Counted from the first letter of the stretch, positions 14,067 through 22,014 are shown. The stretch: 33,902 bases of DNA from Chloroflexi bacterium 13_1_40CM_65_17 (GCA_001917815.1 MNES01000044.1:1-33902); one strand, 5' to 3'. Numbers and translations are program-made. Notes: a model not told the origin generated them from the sequence alone.

Positions 14067-15131
14067 GTGACGCCTTCCCTCGATTTCTATTTCCTCAGCG
14101 ACGGCGGCCAGACCTCGGATGTCGTCGCTCAGCGGATCGCATCGTTTCTGGACGGCGCTACGACCACTCTCGACGTCGCCATCTATGACCTGCGGCTGCA
14201 GACGTCTCCCGGCGCCGCCGTCCTCGCCGCCTTCCAGGCCGCCGTCAAACGAGGTGTGCATGTACGGCTGATGTTCAACCAGGACCATCCAGGGGGGATC
14301 GCGGACTCTGTTCCGCCGGAGATCGACTGGGCGTTTGTCGACCAGCTGAAATCATTTGGCGTCGACACGAAACCGATTCCCGGTGTGCCTGATCTCATGC
14401 ATCACAAGTACGTGGTGCGCGACGCGGGCACGCCTCCGGCGGGGGTGCTCACCGGCTCGACCAACTGGACGAACGATTCGTGGAACCGGGAAGAGAACGT
14501 GATTTTCACGATCGCATCACCCGATGTCGCCGCCATCTACAAGCAGAATTTCGAGGAGCTCTGGCAGAACCCAGTCGTTGCGCTGTCCGGCCGTATCTCC
14601 ACTCCCTGGCTGGCGCTCGCGGACTCGACGCGCGTGCGCCCCTACTTCTGCCCAGGGCGAGGCTTGAAGCTCGTCCACGCGATGGCGAGGTCGATCGCAT
14701 CAGCTCAGCGACGCATTCGCATCTGCTCTCCGGTTCTTACATCGGGCCCTGTCCTCGGCACGCTTGCCGAGGTGGTTGAGCACGGAAGAGTCGATGTTTC
14801 CGGTGTGTACGATGCGACTCAGATGGATCAGGTCAATCGACAGTGGAGCGCTCAACCTTCTACGGCGTGGAAGATCGCGGCCTTCCACAGCATCATCGCG
14901 GGCGCCCAGTTCGGCTCGAAGCGTTCGACGCCCTACGCGATCGGCTCGGTGCACGACTTCATGCACGCCAAGATCCTGGTTGCCGATGACTACGTCTACT
15001 GCGGCAGCTTCAACCTGTCCCACAGCGGGGAGCAGAACGCCGAGAACGTGGTCCAGATCGAGAGCCACGTCGTGGCCGAGATCTGCGCGGCCTACATCGA
15101 CCGCGTAGCGGCACGGTACGGCCGCCACTAA
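14067..15131 (+). CDS. Phospholipase D-like phosphodiesterase with two HKD motifs
   Basis: The 354-aa product has two HxK-x4-D motifs: MHHKYVVRDA (H112, K114, D119) followed by TGSTNWT, and MHAKILVADD (H300, K302, D307) followed by CGSFNLS. Both copies look intact, so one polypeptide can form the pseudo-dimeric PLD active site. The first is followed by the usual G-S-x-N strand. There is no signal peptide or membrane segment, which suggests a cytoplasmic enzyme. Possible substrates are phospholipids or nucleic acid; spacing does not separate PLD-like nucleases from lipases. GTG 14067 lies 14 nt after the LOG gene. The stop is followed after 40 bp by the SCO1-TlpA fusion. Confidence 0.9.
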   Translation: MTPSLDFYFLSDGGQTSDVVAQRIASFLDGATTTLDVAIYDLRLQTSPGAAVLAAFQAAVKRGVHVRLMFNQDHPGGIADSVPPEIDWAFVDQLKSFGVDTKPIPGVPDLMHHKYVVRDAGTPPAGVLTGSTNWTNDSWNREENVIFTIASPDVAAIYKQNFEELWQNPVVALSGRISTPWLALADSTRVRPYFCPGRGLKLVHAMARSIASAQRRIRICSPVLTSGPVLGTLAEVVEHGRVDVSGVYDATQMDQVNRQWSAQPSTAWKIAAFHSIIAGAQFGSKRSTPYAIGSVHDFMHAKILVADDYVYCGSFNLSHSGEQNAENVVQIESHVVAEICAAYIDRVAARYGRH

Positions 15132-15171
15132 GCTGCCGAGTCCTCGGGTCCTCTGGGCGACCGGTGCGCTC

Positions 15172-16533
15172 GTGGCCATTGTGCTCGCGGGCCTTCTTCT
15201 TGCCCTCCCGCACCTGCGGCCGCAGACCGGCACGCTGCTCGTCCTGGGCGCCGGACGTTCGGCTGACTCGCTCGCGCCGACGACCATCAGCCTGCACGCC
15301 ACCGGCGGCGGATGGGCGGCGGTCGGCACCGCCTCGGGGCAAGTGCCGGCGGCTCCCGAACTGCGCGAATTGCTCGGCCTGGATGTTGCCGTAGGCAGCT
15401 ATGACGGCGTGCGCGTCGGCGGCGCCGAACAGCTCGTGGACATCCGGGTCGAGAGCAGCCGGGTAGAGCCGCTCCTCATCGGCATCGAGTCGGGGCATCT
15501 GATCTTCGGCGCCGCATATGCGGGCAACGACCAGGTCAACCTCGGCCTGGGTGAGCTCTCGGGCAAGTTCGTCGCGATGCCCGCTTTCGACCTCGTCGAC
15601 CACAACGGCAACCCGCTCAACAACGCCACTATCGCCGGCCAGGACGTTGTGATCGCGGCCTTTCACACCACCTGCCACCAGACGTGCCCGCTCTACACGG
15701 CGCTTTTCGCCCAGCTCGAGAAGCAGAAGCTGCCGGAGGATGTGCTGCTGGTCGAGGTGACCACCGATCCCACGACCGACACCCGGGCGACGCTTGCGGA
15801 CTATGCGCACAGCATCGGAGCCCAGTGGAAGTTCGCCACCGGGACTCCGGAGGCGCTGACCGCGTTCTGGCAGCCGTTCGGGGTTGCGCTTGCCTCGGGC
15901 GACAGCCATGTGTCGACACTCGCGCTGCTGGATCGCCACGGCTACATCCGCCTTGTCTATCGAGGCGTGCCGGACATTGGCCACGACATCGCCCCGCCGC
16001 TCGTCACGTCGTTGGGCACCGAGGGCCTCCGCGAGCTTGCCTCGGGCGGCGACGGGTGGGGGACACCGCAGGTGCTGCAGTCGCTCGTCACCATCAGCGG
16101 TCGCGAGAATGTTGCACCAGCCGGCGGGGGTGTTGCGCCTGCCTTCTCGCTCACTGGCACAGACGGTGTGCGTGTGAGCCTCGCGGGACTGCTGGGGCGG
16201 CCGCTGGTGATCAACTTCTGGGCCACCTACTGTGCGCCGTGCCGGGTCGAGATGCCGATGCTGCAAAGCAAAGTCGGCGCGCAGCCGGCAGTCCGCCTCG
16301 TCCTTATCAATGAGGGCGACAGCGCACAGGCCGCGCGGAGCTTCCTGAGCTCGGCGGGCATCCACCAGCCCGCCCTGCTCGATTCGGACCTCGCGGTCGG
16401 TCGCGCCTATGGCGCAGTAGCGCTGCCGATCACCGTGTTCGTCCGCGCCGATGGTTCCATCGCCGCGCGCCAGATCGGCCAGATCAACGAACCTGTCCTG
16501 GTGGCCGAGCTGTCGAACCTGAGTGGTCAGTAG
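15172..16533 (+). CDS. SCO1/SenC domain fused to TlpA/ResA-like thioredoxin domain
   Basis: The protein has a membrane segment at its N-terminus, then a ~110-residue variable region, an SCO1-like domain (about 135-290) with CHQTC (C168, C172) and His246 in SHVSTLALLD, the copper ligands of SCO1, and then a TlpA/ResA-like thioredoxin domain (about 320-450) with WATYCAPC (C354, C357). SCO1 loads the CuA site of cytochrome oxidase and TlpA-type domains reduce SCO1 or CuA cysteines, so fusing them makes a self-contained metallo-chaperone plus reductase, probably on the outer face of the membrane. GTG 15172 leaves almost no basic residues before the membrane helix; the same frame runs upstream to 15133 through PSPRVLWATGALV, so the true start may be CTG 15133. 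ctaA starts within its last 11 bases. Confidence 0.88.
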   Translation: MAIVLAGLLLALPHLRPQTGTLLVLGAGRSADSLAPTTISLHATGGGWAAVGTASGQVPAAPELRELLGLDVAVGSYDGVRVGGAEQLVDIRVESSRVEPLLIGIESGHLIFGAAYAGNDQVNLGLGELSGKFVAMPAFDLVDHNGNPLNNATIAGQDVVIAAFHTTCHQTCPLYTALFAQLEKQKLPEDVLLVEVTTDPTTDTRATLADYAHSIGAQWKFATGTPEALTAFWQPFGVALASGDSHVSTLALLDRHGYIRLVYRGVPDIGHDIAPPLVTSLGTEGLRELASGGDGWGTPQVLQSLVTISGRENVAPAGGGVAPAFSLTGTDGVRVSLAGLLGRPLVINFWATYCAPCRVEMPMLQSKVGAQPAVRLVLINEGDSAQAARSFLSSAGIHQPALLDSDLAVGRAYGAVALPITVFVRADGSIAARQIGQINEPVLVAELSNLSGQ

Positions 16534-17455
16534 ACTTCGGACATTGATTGGGGTCGTAGGGTTTCGCCGGCTTGCGGTCCTCACCGCGGTCTTCGCCTAC
16601 CTACAGATCGCGCTCGGTGGGTTGGTTCGCGTGTCAGGCTCCGGCCTCGGCTGCGCGGATTGGCCGCTATGCCACGGCCGCCCGTATCCGCCCGCCGACG
16701 CGCACGCGATCATCGAGTACTCGCACCGAGCGGTGGGCAGCGTGACGGGCATCCTGATCATCGCGACGGTGGTGCTGGCCTGGGTGGTGTTTCGCTCGCG
16801 GCGGCCGCTTGTGGCGTGGCTCGCGACCGCATCCTTGATCGGGGTCGTGGGGGAGGGGATCCTCGGCGGCGTGGTCGTCGCGAACGAGCTGTCGCCGTGG
16901 CTCGTGGTGGTGCACCTGGGCCTGGCGATGATGATCCTCGGGTTCCTGGTCGCTGCCGCCGTCATGGCCGGCCCGCCGGCACCAGGAGTGCCGGACCGAT
17001 CGTTTCGCCGGCTGTCCGCCGCGGCAGCGGGATCCACCTACGTTCTCCTGCTCACCGGGTCGACGGTCGTCGGCAGCGGCGCGGATCAGACCTGTCATGC
17101 CTGGCCGCTCTGCGGCAGCGGGCTCGCCGCCGATTTCGGCGGCCCCAACGCCTTCACGATGCTGCATCGAGGCGCTGTTTTGGTGATCGGGATTTTCCTC
17201 GTGTACGTGCTTGTGATCGGGATCAGGCGGCGGGGTATCCGCGGTAGCGCTATCGCGACCCTGATCCTCTTCGGGGCGCAGATCCTGGTGGGCGCCGGTT
17301 CGGCATTGACCGACGCCGCATTCTTCAACGGACTCCATGTGGCCCTCGCTACTCTGGTCTGGTCCGGGGTGCTCACGTGTGCCTTGCTCAGCCTTCCACG
17401 CACTGACCGCGCCCATGAGCTCTCCCACCTTTCGGTGGAGAAGAGCTCAGCGTGA
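16523..17455 (+). CDS. ctaA: Heme A synthase (COX15/CtaA)
   Basis: CtaA oxidises the C8 methyl of heme O to the formyl group of heme A in the membrane. The 310-aa product has eight predicted helices. Heme-ligand histidines are visible as EYSHR (E65, H68), H131, H215 in LHR and H272. Two cysteine pairs are present: GCADWPLCHG (C44, C50) and CHAWPLC (C191, C197), as in the Bacillus-type enzymes. The N-terminal GGLVRVSGSGLGC block is diagnostic. GTG 16523 overlaps the SCO1-TlpA gene by 11 bp, and the stop overlaps ctaB by 4 bp, so the operon is tightly coupled. Confidence 0.97.
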   Translation: MVSRLRTLIGVVGFRRLAVLTAVFAYLQIALGGLVRVSGSGLGCADWPLCHGRPYPPADAHAIIEYSHRAVGSVTGILIIATVVLAWVVFRSRRPLVAWLATASLIGVVGEGILGGVVVANELSPWLVVVHLGLAMMILGFLVAAAVMAGPPAPGVPDRSFRRLSAAAAGSTYVLLLTGSTVVGSGADQTCHAWPLCGSGLAADFGGPNAFTMLHRGAVLVIGIFLVYVLVIGIRRRGIRGSAIATLILFGAQILVGAGSALTDAAFFNGLHVALATLVWSGVLTCALLSLPRTDRAHELSHLSVEKSSA

Positions 17456-18342
17456 GCGCGATCACGGTCCAACCGAGGGTGGGCGTCCTCAGCCTGGCCC
17501 GCGATTACATCAGCCTGCTCAAGCTGCGCATCGTCGCTCTCCTCGACGCGACCGCGATCGGAGTGATGTTCCCGGCCGCGCACGGCCACCCGCGCCTCGA
17601 GACGATCCTCGCGGTTCTCGTCGGCGGCACGCTGGCGGCCGGCGGCGCGCACGCGATCAACTGCTGGTTCGATCGCGACATCGACGCTGAGATGACCCGC
17701 ACTCGCACGAGGCCGATCCCTGGCGGCCGCATCCCGGCATGGCACGCCCTGGCGATCGGCATCGCCTTCAACGCGATCGCGTTCGCGGTGTTGTGGGCTT
17801 GGGCCAACGTACTGGCGGCGATGCTCGCGCTCGCCGGAACCCTCATCTACATCTTCGTCTACACGATCTGGCTCAAGCGGTCGACGCCCCAGAACATCGT
17901 CATCGGAGGCGCGGCCGGCGCTGTGCCGCCACTGGTGGGCTGGGCGGCGGTCACCGGGCGCCTCGACCTCACCGCGCTCGCCCTGTTCGGCGTGATCTTC
18001 TTCTGGACGCCGCCGCACTTCTGGGCCCTGGCGCAGGTTATCAAGGCGGATTACGCGCGCGCGCGGATCCCGATGCTGCCGGTGGTCGCAGGTGAGGGGC
18101 CGGCGAAGCGCCTGAGCGTCGTGTACGCGGTTCTCACCCTGGCAGTCAGCGTGGTCCCCTTCTTCACCGGCTTCGCCGGCGCGATCTACCTGGCCGGAGC
18201 GATCGTGCTCGGCCTGGGGCTGGTGACGATCTGCGTGCTCGACTTGCGCGGGCGTCGCTGGACGCGCCGGTTGTTCACCTACTCGATCGTGTACGTGGCG
18301 CTGCTGTTCGGCCTCTTCGCCGTTTCCCCATTCCTATCCTGA
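17452..18342 (+). CDS. ctaB: Protoheme IX farnesyltransferase (heme O synthase)
   Basis: CtaB adds a farnesyl group to heme B to give heme O, the substrate of CtaA. The 296-aa product is a UbiA-type prenyltransferase with about nine membrane segments. The first aspartate-rich motif is N70-x3-D74-R-D-x-D78 (NCWFDRDIDAEMTRTRTRP), and the second conserved loop reads IWLKRSTPQNIVIGG. GTG 17452 sits in a GTGA overlap with the ctaA stop. The following metallo-hydrolase starts 1 nt after its stop, so the transcript probably continues. With SCO1-TlpA and ctaA it forms a heme A / oxidase maturation cassette. The cytochrome oxidase structural genes are not in the window. Confidence 0.97.
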   Translation: MSAITVQPRVGVLSLARDYISLLKLRIVALLDATAIGVMFPAAHGHPRLETILAVLVGGTLAAGGAHAINCWFDRDIDAEMTRTRTRPIPGGRIPAWHALAIGIAFNAIAFAVLWAWANVLAAMLALAGTLIYIFVYTIWLKRSTPQNIVIGGAAGAVPPLVGWAAVTGRLDLTALALFGVIFFWTPPHFWALAQVIKADYARARIPMLPVVAGEGPAKRLSVVYAVLTLAVSVVPFFTGFAGAIYLAGAIVLGLGLVTICVLDLRGRRWTRRLFTYSIVYVALLFGLFAVSPFLS

Positions 18343-18343
18343 G

Positions 18344-19003
18344 ATGGAGATCGTCCGGCTGCACCTCGCCCGCATCGATGCGCTCAACCACATCCCGGTG
18401 CATGGCTTTGTGATCAAGCATCCTCGCGCCGGCGCGATCCTGGTCGACACCGGCGTCGGGTGGCCCGACGAGATCCTGGCGGAGTGGAAGATCGTCAATC
18501 GCCACGCCGCCGACGCGCTCGCTGAGCATGACTTGAGTCCCGCCGACGTCAGGATCGTGGTCAACACGCATCTCCACTTCGATCATTGCGGGCAGAACGC
18601 CGTCTTCAAGCACGCGCCCTTTTACGTCCAGCGCCAGGAGCTCGAGCGCGCGCGCAGCGAGGAGACGCTGACCGCCGAGTGGTTCGATTTCGCCGGCGCC
18701 CGGTTCGAGCTGATGGACGGCGATGCGGAGGTCGCTGAAGGGGTTCGAGTCGTTGCCACGCCCGGCCACACGGTGGGCCATCAAAGCGTGATCGTCGACA
18801 CCGCCGGCGGCGGAGCGGTCATGATCGGCGACGCCGCGTACACTTCCGACATCTATCGGGAAGGGGAAAACGCCGACCTCAGCCGCTGGCGAGGCCAGTA
18901 CGCGGACCATGAAGCCTGGGCGGCGTCGCTGCGCAGGCTTCACGACATGCGGCCAAACGCAGTGCACTTTTGCCACGACACGCGCGTTGTTGCGATGAGA
19001 TGA
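18344..19003 (+). CDS. MBL-fold metallo-hydrolase (N-acyl homoserine lactonase-like)
   Basis: The 219-aa product is a metallo-beta-lactamase-fold hydrolase. The metal-binding HLHFDH (H76, H78, D80, H81), H142 in TPGHTVGHQ, D163 in IGDAAY and a final HFCHD provide a full dinuclear site. The HLHFDH-xG, PGHTxGH and GDAxY pattern is that of AHL-lactonase-type members (AttM/AiiA); persulfide dioxygenases lack this arrangement. A lactone or ester substrate is likely, but the real one is unknown and no quorum-sensing gene is near. ATG starts 1 nt after the ctaB stop; its TGA overlaps the rhodanese start as ATGA, so it belongs to the heme A operon. Confidence 0.88.
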   Translation: MEIVRLHLARIDALNHIPVHGFVIKHPRAGAILVDTGVGWPDEILAEWKIVNRHAADALAEHDLSPADVRIVVNTHLHFDHCGQNAVFKHAPFYVQRQELERARSEETLTAEWFDFAGARFELMDGDAEVAEGVRVVATPGHTVGHQSVIVDTAGGGAVMIGDAAYTSDIYREGENADLSRWRGQYADHEAWAASLRRLHDMRPNAVHFCHDTRVVAMR

Positions 19004-19842
19004 GCAACTTCGGTCCGCTCGTGAGCCCGGAATGGCTCCACGAGCACATCGGCGATCCGGACATCCGGGTCATCGATTTCCGCTGGTACTTGACCGGCCG
19101 CCAGGGTCGGGATGCCTATAACGCCGGGCATCTCCCCGGCGCCGTGTTCGTCGACCTCGACGCAGTCACCGGCAAGGGGGCAGGCCGTCACCCATTGCCG
19201 ACCAGGCAGCAATTCCAGGACGAGATGTGCAGAGCCGGCGTCAACACCTCGACCAAAGTGGTCGTGTACGACGACGCCGGCGGCTCGATCGCGGCCCGTC
19301 TGTGGTTTCTCCTCGGCTGGTTCGGCCACGGCGCGCAAGCCGTCCTTGACTCTGGACTGCAGGGATGGGGCGAACCGCTCGAAACCACCGTCCCCCTCGT
19401 TCAGCCTGGAGATTTCAAGGCGCGCGCCCCCCAGCGGTCGCGCATCCTCGACTTCGAGCAGGTCAAACGCCTGTCCGCGGCCGGCAAAGCACGTGGCCGC
19501 GTCCTGATCGACGCCCGGGTCGGCGAGCGATATCGCGGAGAGAAGGAGCCCATCGATCCGAAGAAAGGCCACATCCCGGGTGCGGTAAGCGCCCCCTGGA
19601 TCGACAATCTCAACCCGGACGCCCGGTTCAAGTCGCCGGACGAGCTGCGGCGCAACTACGAGGCGTTGGGCGTCAACGGCAAGAACGGCGCGGTCGTTTA
19701 CTGCGGGTCGGGCGTGAACGCATGCCACGACCTGCTCGCGCTGGAGATCGCCGGCATTTCCGACGTGCGCCTGTATGCCGGATCGTGGAGCGACTATTCG
19801 CACCGGGACGCCCCGGTCGCAACCGGCGATAAACCAGACTGA
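19000..19842 (+). CDS. Sulfurtransferase with tandem rhodanese domains (thiosulfate/3-mercaptopyruvate type)
   Basis: The 280-aa product has two rhodanese domains. The N-terminal one (about 5-130) begins VIDFRWYLTGRQGRDAY and has lost its cysteine (VVVYDDAGGS at 87-96). The C-terminal one (about 150-270) carries the active loop CGSGVNA with C235, like the CGSGVTA loop of 3-mercaptopyruvate/thiosulfate sulfurtransferases, and the following YAGSWSDYS. It transfers sulfane sulfur to cyanide, thioredoxin or other acceptors. ATG 19000 overlaps the metallo-hydrolase stop. A longer in-frame ORF begins upstream but lies inside that gene. Rhodanese beside an MBL-fold hydrolase suggests sulfur or persulfide handling next to the oxidase assembly genes, though this is an inference. 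Confidence 0.9.
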   Translation: MSNFGPLVSPEWLHEHIGDPDIRVIDFRWYLTGRQGRDAYNAGHLPGAVFVDLDAVTGKGAGRHPLPTRQQFQDEMCRAGVNTSTKVVVYDDAGGSIAARLWFLLGWFGHGAQAVLDSGLQGWGEPLETTVPLVQPGDFKARAPQRSRILDFEQVKRLSAAGKARGRVLIDARVGERYRGEKEPIDPKKGHIPGAVSAPWIDNLNPDARFKSPDELRRNYEALGVNGKNGAVVYCGSGVNACHDLLALEIAGISDVRLYAGSWSDYSHRDAPVATGDKPD

Positions 19843-19846
19843 GCGC

Positions 19847-19852
19847 TACGAT
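19847..19852 (+). promoter_or_regulatory. -10 box for leaderless fabI mRNA
   Basis: TACGAT (19847-19852) ends 6 nt before GTG 19859. No Shine-Dalgarno lies in the gap, so this supports both the promoter and the choice of GTG 19859 over upstream in-frame starts. Confidence 0.5.
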
Positions 19853-19858
19853 TCGCGC

Positions 19859-20647
19859 GTGATCCTGAAGGGAAAGCGAGTCCTCATCGCCGGGATGAGC
19901 GACCGGCGCAGCATCGGTTACGCGATCGCTGTGGAAGCCCAGAAGGCAGGCGCGGAGCTTTTGCTCACGAGCTTCGGCCGGATGATGAGCATCACGCAGA
20001 TGACTGCCAAGAAGCTGGATCCCATCCCCGACATACTCGAGATGGACGTCACCAAACCCGATGACATCGCGGCTGCCGTCAAGGAAACGAGCAAGCGGTG
20101 GGAGCGAGTGGACGGACTCGTTCATTCGGTCGCATATGCACCACCCGACGCGCTTGGCGGCGAGTTTTTGAACACCAAGTGGGAGAGTGTCGCGACGGCG
20201 CTGCAGGTCAGCGCATTTTCTTTCAAGGAGCTCGCGGTCGGTTTTCTCCCCCTGATGCGTGAGCACGGCGGATCGCTTGTGACACTCGATTTCGACAATT
20301 CCACGCAGGCGTGGCCGAAATACGACTGGATGGGCGTTTCCAAGTCGGCGCTGGAATCGGTGACTCGCTATCTGGCCCGCGATTTAGGGCGCTACAAGAT
20401 TCGTGTCAATGCCGTTTGCGCGGGGCCTCTGGCGACGCTGGCGGCAAGTGGAATTCCTGGCTTCAAGGATTTTGAAGAGGTGTGGGGGCAGCGAGCTCCG
20501 CTCGGCTGGAACCTGCAGGACAGGACGCCGGTGGGCAGGGCTACGGTGGCGCTCCTTTCGGACTACCTGAACATGACCACCGGCGAGCTGCTGCACGTTG
20601 ACGGCGGCTACCACGCCATGGGAGCTGAGCTTCCGCCCGCGGAGTAG
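19859..20647 (+). CDS. fabI: Enoyl-[acyl-carrier-protein] reductase, InhA-like
   Basis: The 262-aa short-chain dehydrogenase reduces trans-2-enoyl-ACP with NADH in fatty acid elongation. GKRVLIAGMSDRRSIGYAIA (5-24) is the FabI/InhA nucleotide-binding loop. The active site reads KYDWMGVSK: Y155, M158 and K162 have the same spacing as InhA Tyr158, Met161 and Lys165. DFDNSTQAWP and the later NAVCAGPLATLAASGIPGF also resemble InhA more than E. coli FabI. GTG 19859 gives the normal N-terminus; a GTG-containing extension to 19775 lies inside the rhodanese gene. TACGAT 6 nt upstream suggests leaderless expression, independent of the upstream operon. No other fatty acid synthase gene is adjacent. Confidence 0.92.
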   Translation: MILKGKRVLIAGMSDRRSIGYAIAVEAQKAGAELLLTSFGRMMSITQMTAKKLDPIPDILEMDVTKPDDIAAAVKETSKRWERVDGLVHSVAYAPPDALGGEFLNTKWESVATALQVSAFSFKELAVGFLPLMREHGGSLVTLDFDNSTQAWPKYDWMGVSKSALESVTRYLARDLGRYKIRVNAVCAGPLATLAASGIPGFKDFEEVWGQRAPLGWNLQDRTPVGRATVALLSDYLNMTTGELLHVDGGYHAMGAELPPAE

Positions 20648-20733
20648 ACGGGCTCCCTGGCACCATATCTAGTGGCGTCCTTGTCACAAGCCCGCAACAT
20701 AGTGTTAGGCTCTCCGCAATTCATCATTTCCTC

Positions 20734-21162
20734 GAGGAGGGACAGTTATTGCGGGAGTGCCTGGTGATCTACGTTGACGCCGCTCTCGACAGAAACGGCC
20801 GGGCAGGATGTGGCCTGGCCGTTTTCATTAGAGGCCGGGCCGTCTATACAGAATCGTTCGGTTTCTCGCACCTCGGCGGCTCGGCCCAGCTGGAGGCGCA
20901 TGTGTGCGCCGGGGCGCTGGATCTGGCCGCGGCTCGCTGGCCGTATCACCGTGTAATCGTGCGTACGGATTGCGCGCCTGTGGTGCGCAGCCGAATGCCA
21001 TCGAGTGACAGTTTCCGCGTTGCAGTGCACGAAGTTCGCGAGCGATGCCGGCGCGGCTGGCGCGTGGTTCGTTATGTCAGCCGTAAAGCAAATCCTGCGC
21101 ATGAATTAGCACGCGAAGGTTTGAAGAGCATTTCGCGTCAGCCTGCTCTCGCTGCTGCATGA
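20734..21162 (+). CDS. RNase H-like domain protein, degenerate active site (RBS included; CDS starts TTG 20749)
   Basis: Coding begins at TTG 20749 after GAGGAGG (20734-20740), 8 nt upstream, giving 137 aa. The fold is RNase HI / RVT_3-like: a first strand with VDAALDRNGRAGCGLAVF (D10), Glu49 in QLEAHVCAGALDLA, Asp74 in VRTDCAPVV, and a final ANPAHELARE helix in which the fourth acidic residue is replaced by His118. Three of four catalytic acids are kept, so nuclease activity is uncertain. The region before Glu49 lacks the basic handle of RNase HI, so it may bind RNA/DNA hybrids without cutting. It is followed after 78 bp by an AT-hook protein gene on the same strand. Confidence 0.72.
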   Translation, partial: EEGQLLRECLVIYVDAALDRNGRAGCGLAVFIRGRAVYTESFGFSHLGGSAQLEAHVCAGALDLAAARWPYHRVIVRTDCAPVVRSRMPSSDSFRVAVHEVRERCRRGWRVVRYVSRKANPAHELAREGLKSISRQPALAAA

Positions 21163-21193
21163 CCTGATCACCGGCACTGCCGAAAAGCGTGGT

Positions 21194-21199
21194 TATACT
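21194..21199 (+). promoter_or_regulatory. -10 box upstream of AT-hook protein gene
   Basis: TATACT (21194-21199) is a near-consensus -10 box about 40 nt before ATG 21241; the -35 region is weak. It would give a leader carrying the AGGAG ribosome-binding site. Confidence 0.45.
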
Positions 21200-21240
21200 G
21201 CGATTTGTCCGCACCAATTGGTTATGAATCAGGAGCCGAA

Positions 21241-21609
21241 ATGGCAGCAGATGAGGCGGCGCAAGGGCACCAAGGAACGACACGAAGGCGTCGCGGCCGA
21301 CCGCCGGGCAGCAAGTCGAAAACAGGACCTCGCCGCAGGCTTGGCGGCAGCGAGCTCATCGAGCAGCTAAACAAAATGGTTGCCGAGCTGATCAAGGAGA
21401 ATCGCACGCTCAAGCGGCGCGTCGAGAAGATGACCGCGCGCGGCACAAGCGCCGCCAGCACCACCGTGGAGCGAAGCTTGCGAACCATTCAGCGCCGAGT
21501 GCAAAAAGCGCTTGGCGGTACAAAACGGCGCAAGCGGCGCACGGTTGCGGCCTCAACTGCGACCAAGCGTCGCGCGACCACCACGAGGCGGCGCCGCAAA
21601 GCGACCTAA
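21241..21609 (+). CDS. AT-hook, coiled-coil, basic-tailed nucleoid-type protein
   Basis: The 122-aa product is about one quarter Arg or Lys. Residues 16-26 (RRRRGRPPGSK) contain a canonical AT-hook core G-R-P, flanked by basic residues. Residues about 36-66 form a helix with heptad-like spacing (LIEQLNKMVAELIKENRTL). Residues 95-121 are a histone H1-like tail of KRRKRR, ATKRR and TRRRRK blocks. Such proteins bind the minor groove of A/T-rich DNA and can bridge or compact the chromosome; the exact role is an inference. ATG 21241 has AGGAG at 8 nt; an in-frame TTG extension to 21205 is less likely. Its end overlaps a convergent membrane-protein gene by 4 bp. Confidence 0.82.
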   Translation: MAADEAAQGHQGTTRRRRGRPPGSKSKTGPRRRLGGSELIEQLNKMVAELIKENRTLKRRVEKMTARGTSAASTTVERSLRTIQRRVQKALGGTKRRKRRTVAASTATKRRATTTRRRRKAT

Positions 21610-21992
21610 CTCGACGGCGCGCGTTCCATCTGCTTGGCGGTTCGGTAAGCGTCGACGATGCTGTAGATCCACAACGCGCCGCCTCCCAGCTCCAGCGGCA
21701 CGCCGACCGCCGCGCCGATCACCGTCAGGTCGAGGTCGAAGCCGAAGAACTGCAGGCCCGCAATTCCGACGAGGTACGCGATTCCCTTCAGGTTGTGCCC
21801 GAGATAGAAGTGGCCGCAGCCGGGGACGATCGCGAGCGCCGCGGCGAGAGCAGGGCTCTTATGCGTCTGCGGATACTGACCCTGATACACAGCTTGATAG
21901 GCGCCGGAAGCGGGCGCCCCGCACCGTGGGCAAGGCGCGCTCGGATTGGTGATCAACGCCCCGCATCGGCCGCAGAGGACATCTGATGCCAC
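21606..21992 (-). CDS. Zinc-ribbon + TM2-like membrane protein
   Basis: The 128-aa product begins with a double-zinc-knuckle-like ribbon (CGRCG and CPRCG; Cys7, 10, 21, 24), a short linker rich in Gln/Tyr, and a hydrophobic part with two to three helices starting PALAAALAIVPGCGHFYLG. The PGxGHxYxG turn is characteristic of TM2-like domain proteins. Function is unknown; these proteins are usually small membrane accessories. GTG 21992 lies 35 bp from the divergent acyl-CoA dehydrogenase start; CATGCT 6 nt upstream on the minus strand could be its -10. The last 4 bp overlap the AT-hook gene. Confidence 0.8.
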   Translation of the reverse strand: MASDVLCGRCGALITNPSAPCPRCGAPASGAYQAVYQGQYPQTHKSPALAAALAIVPGCGHFYLGHNLKGIAYLVGIAGLQFFGFDLDLTVIGAAVGVPLELGGGALWIYSIVDAYRTAKQMERAPSS

Positions 21993-22014
21993 ATCTCTAG
22001 CATGCCCGTTTTGA

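Noticed and set aside
18344-19003. Metallo-hydrolase as a persulfide dioxygenase (ETHE1) because of the rhodanese neighbour
   Set aside because: The full H-x-H-x-D-H plus GDAAY set is that of dinuclear lactonase-type enzymes.
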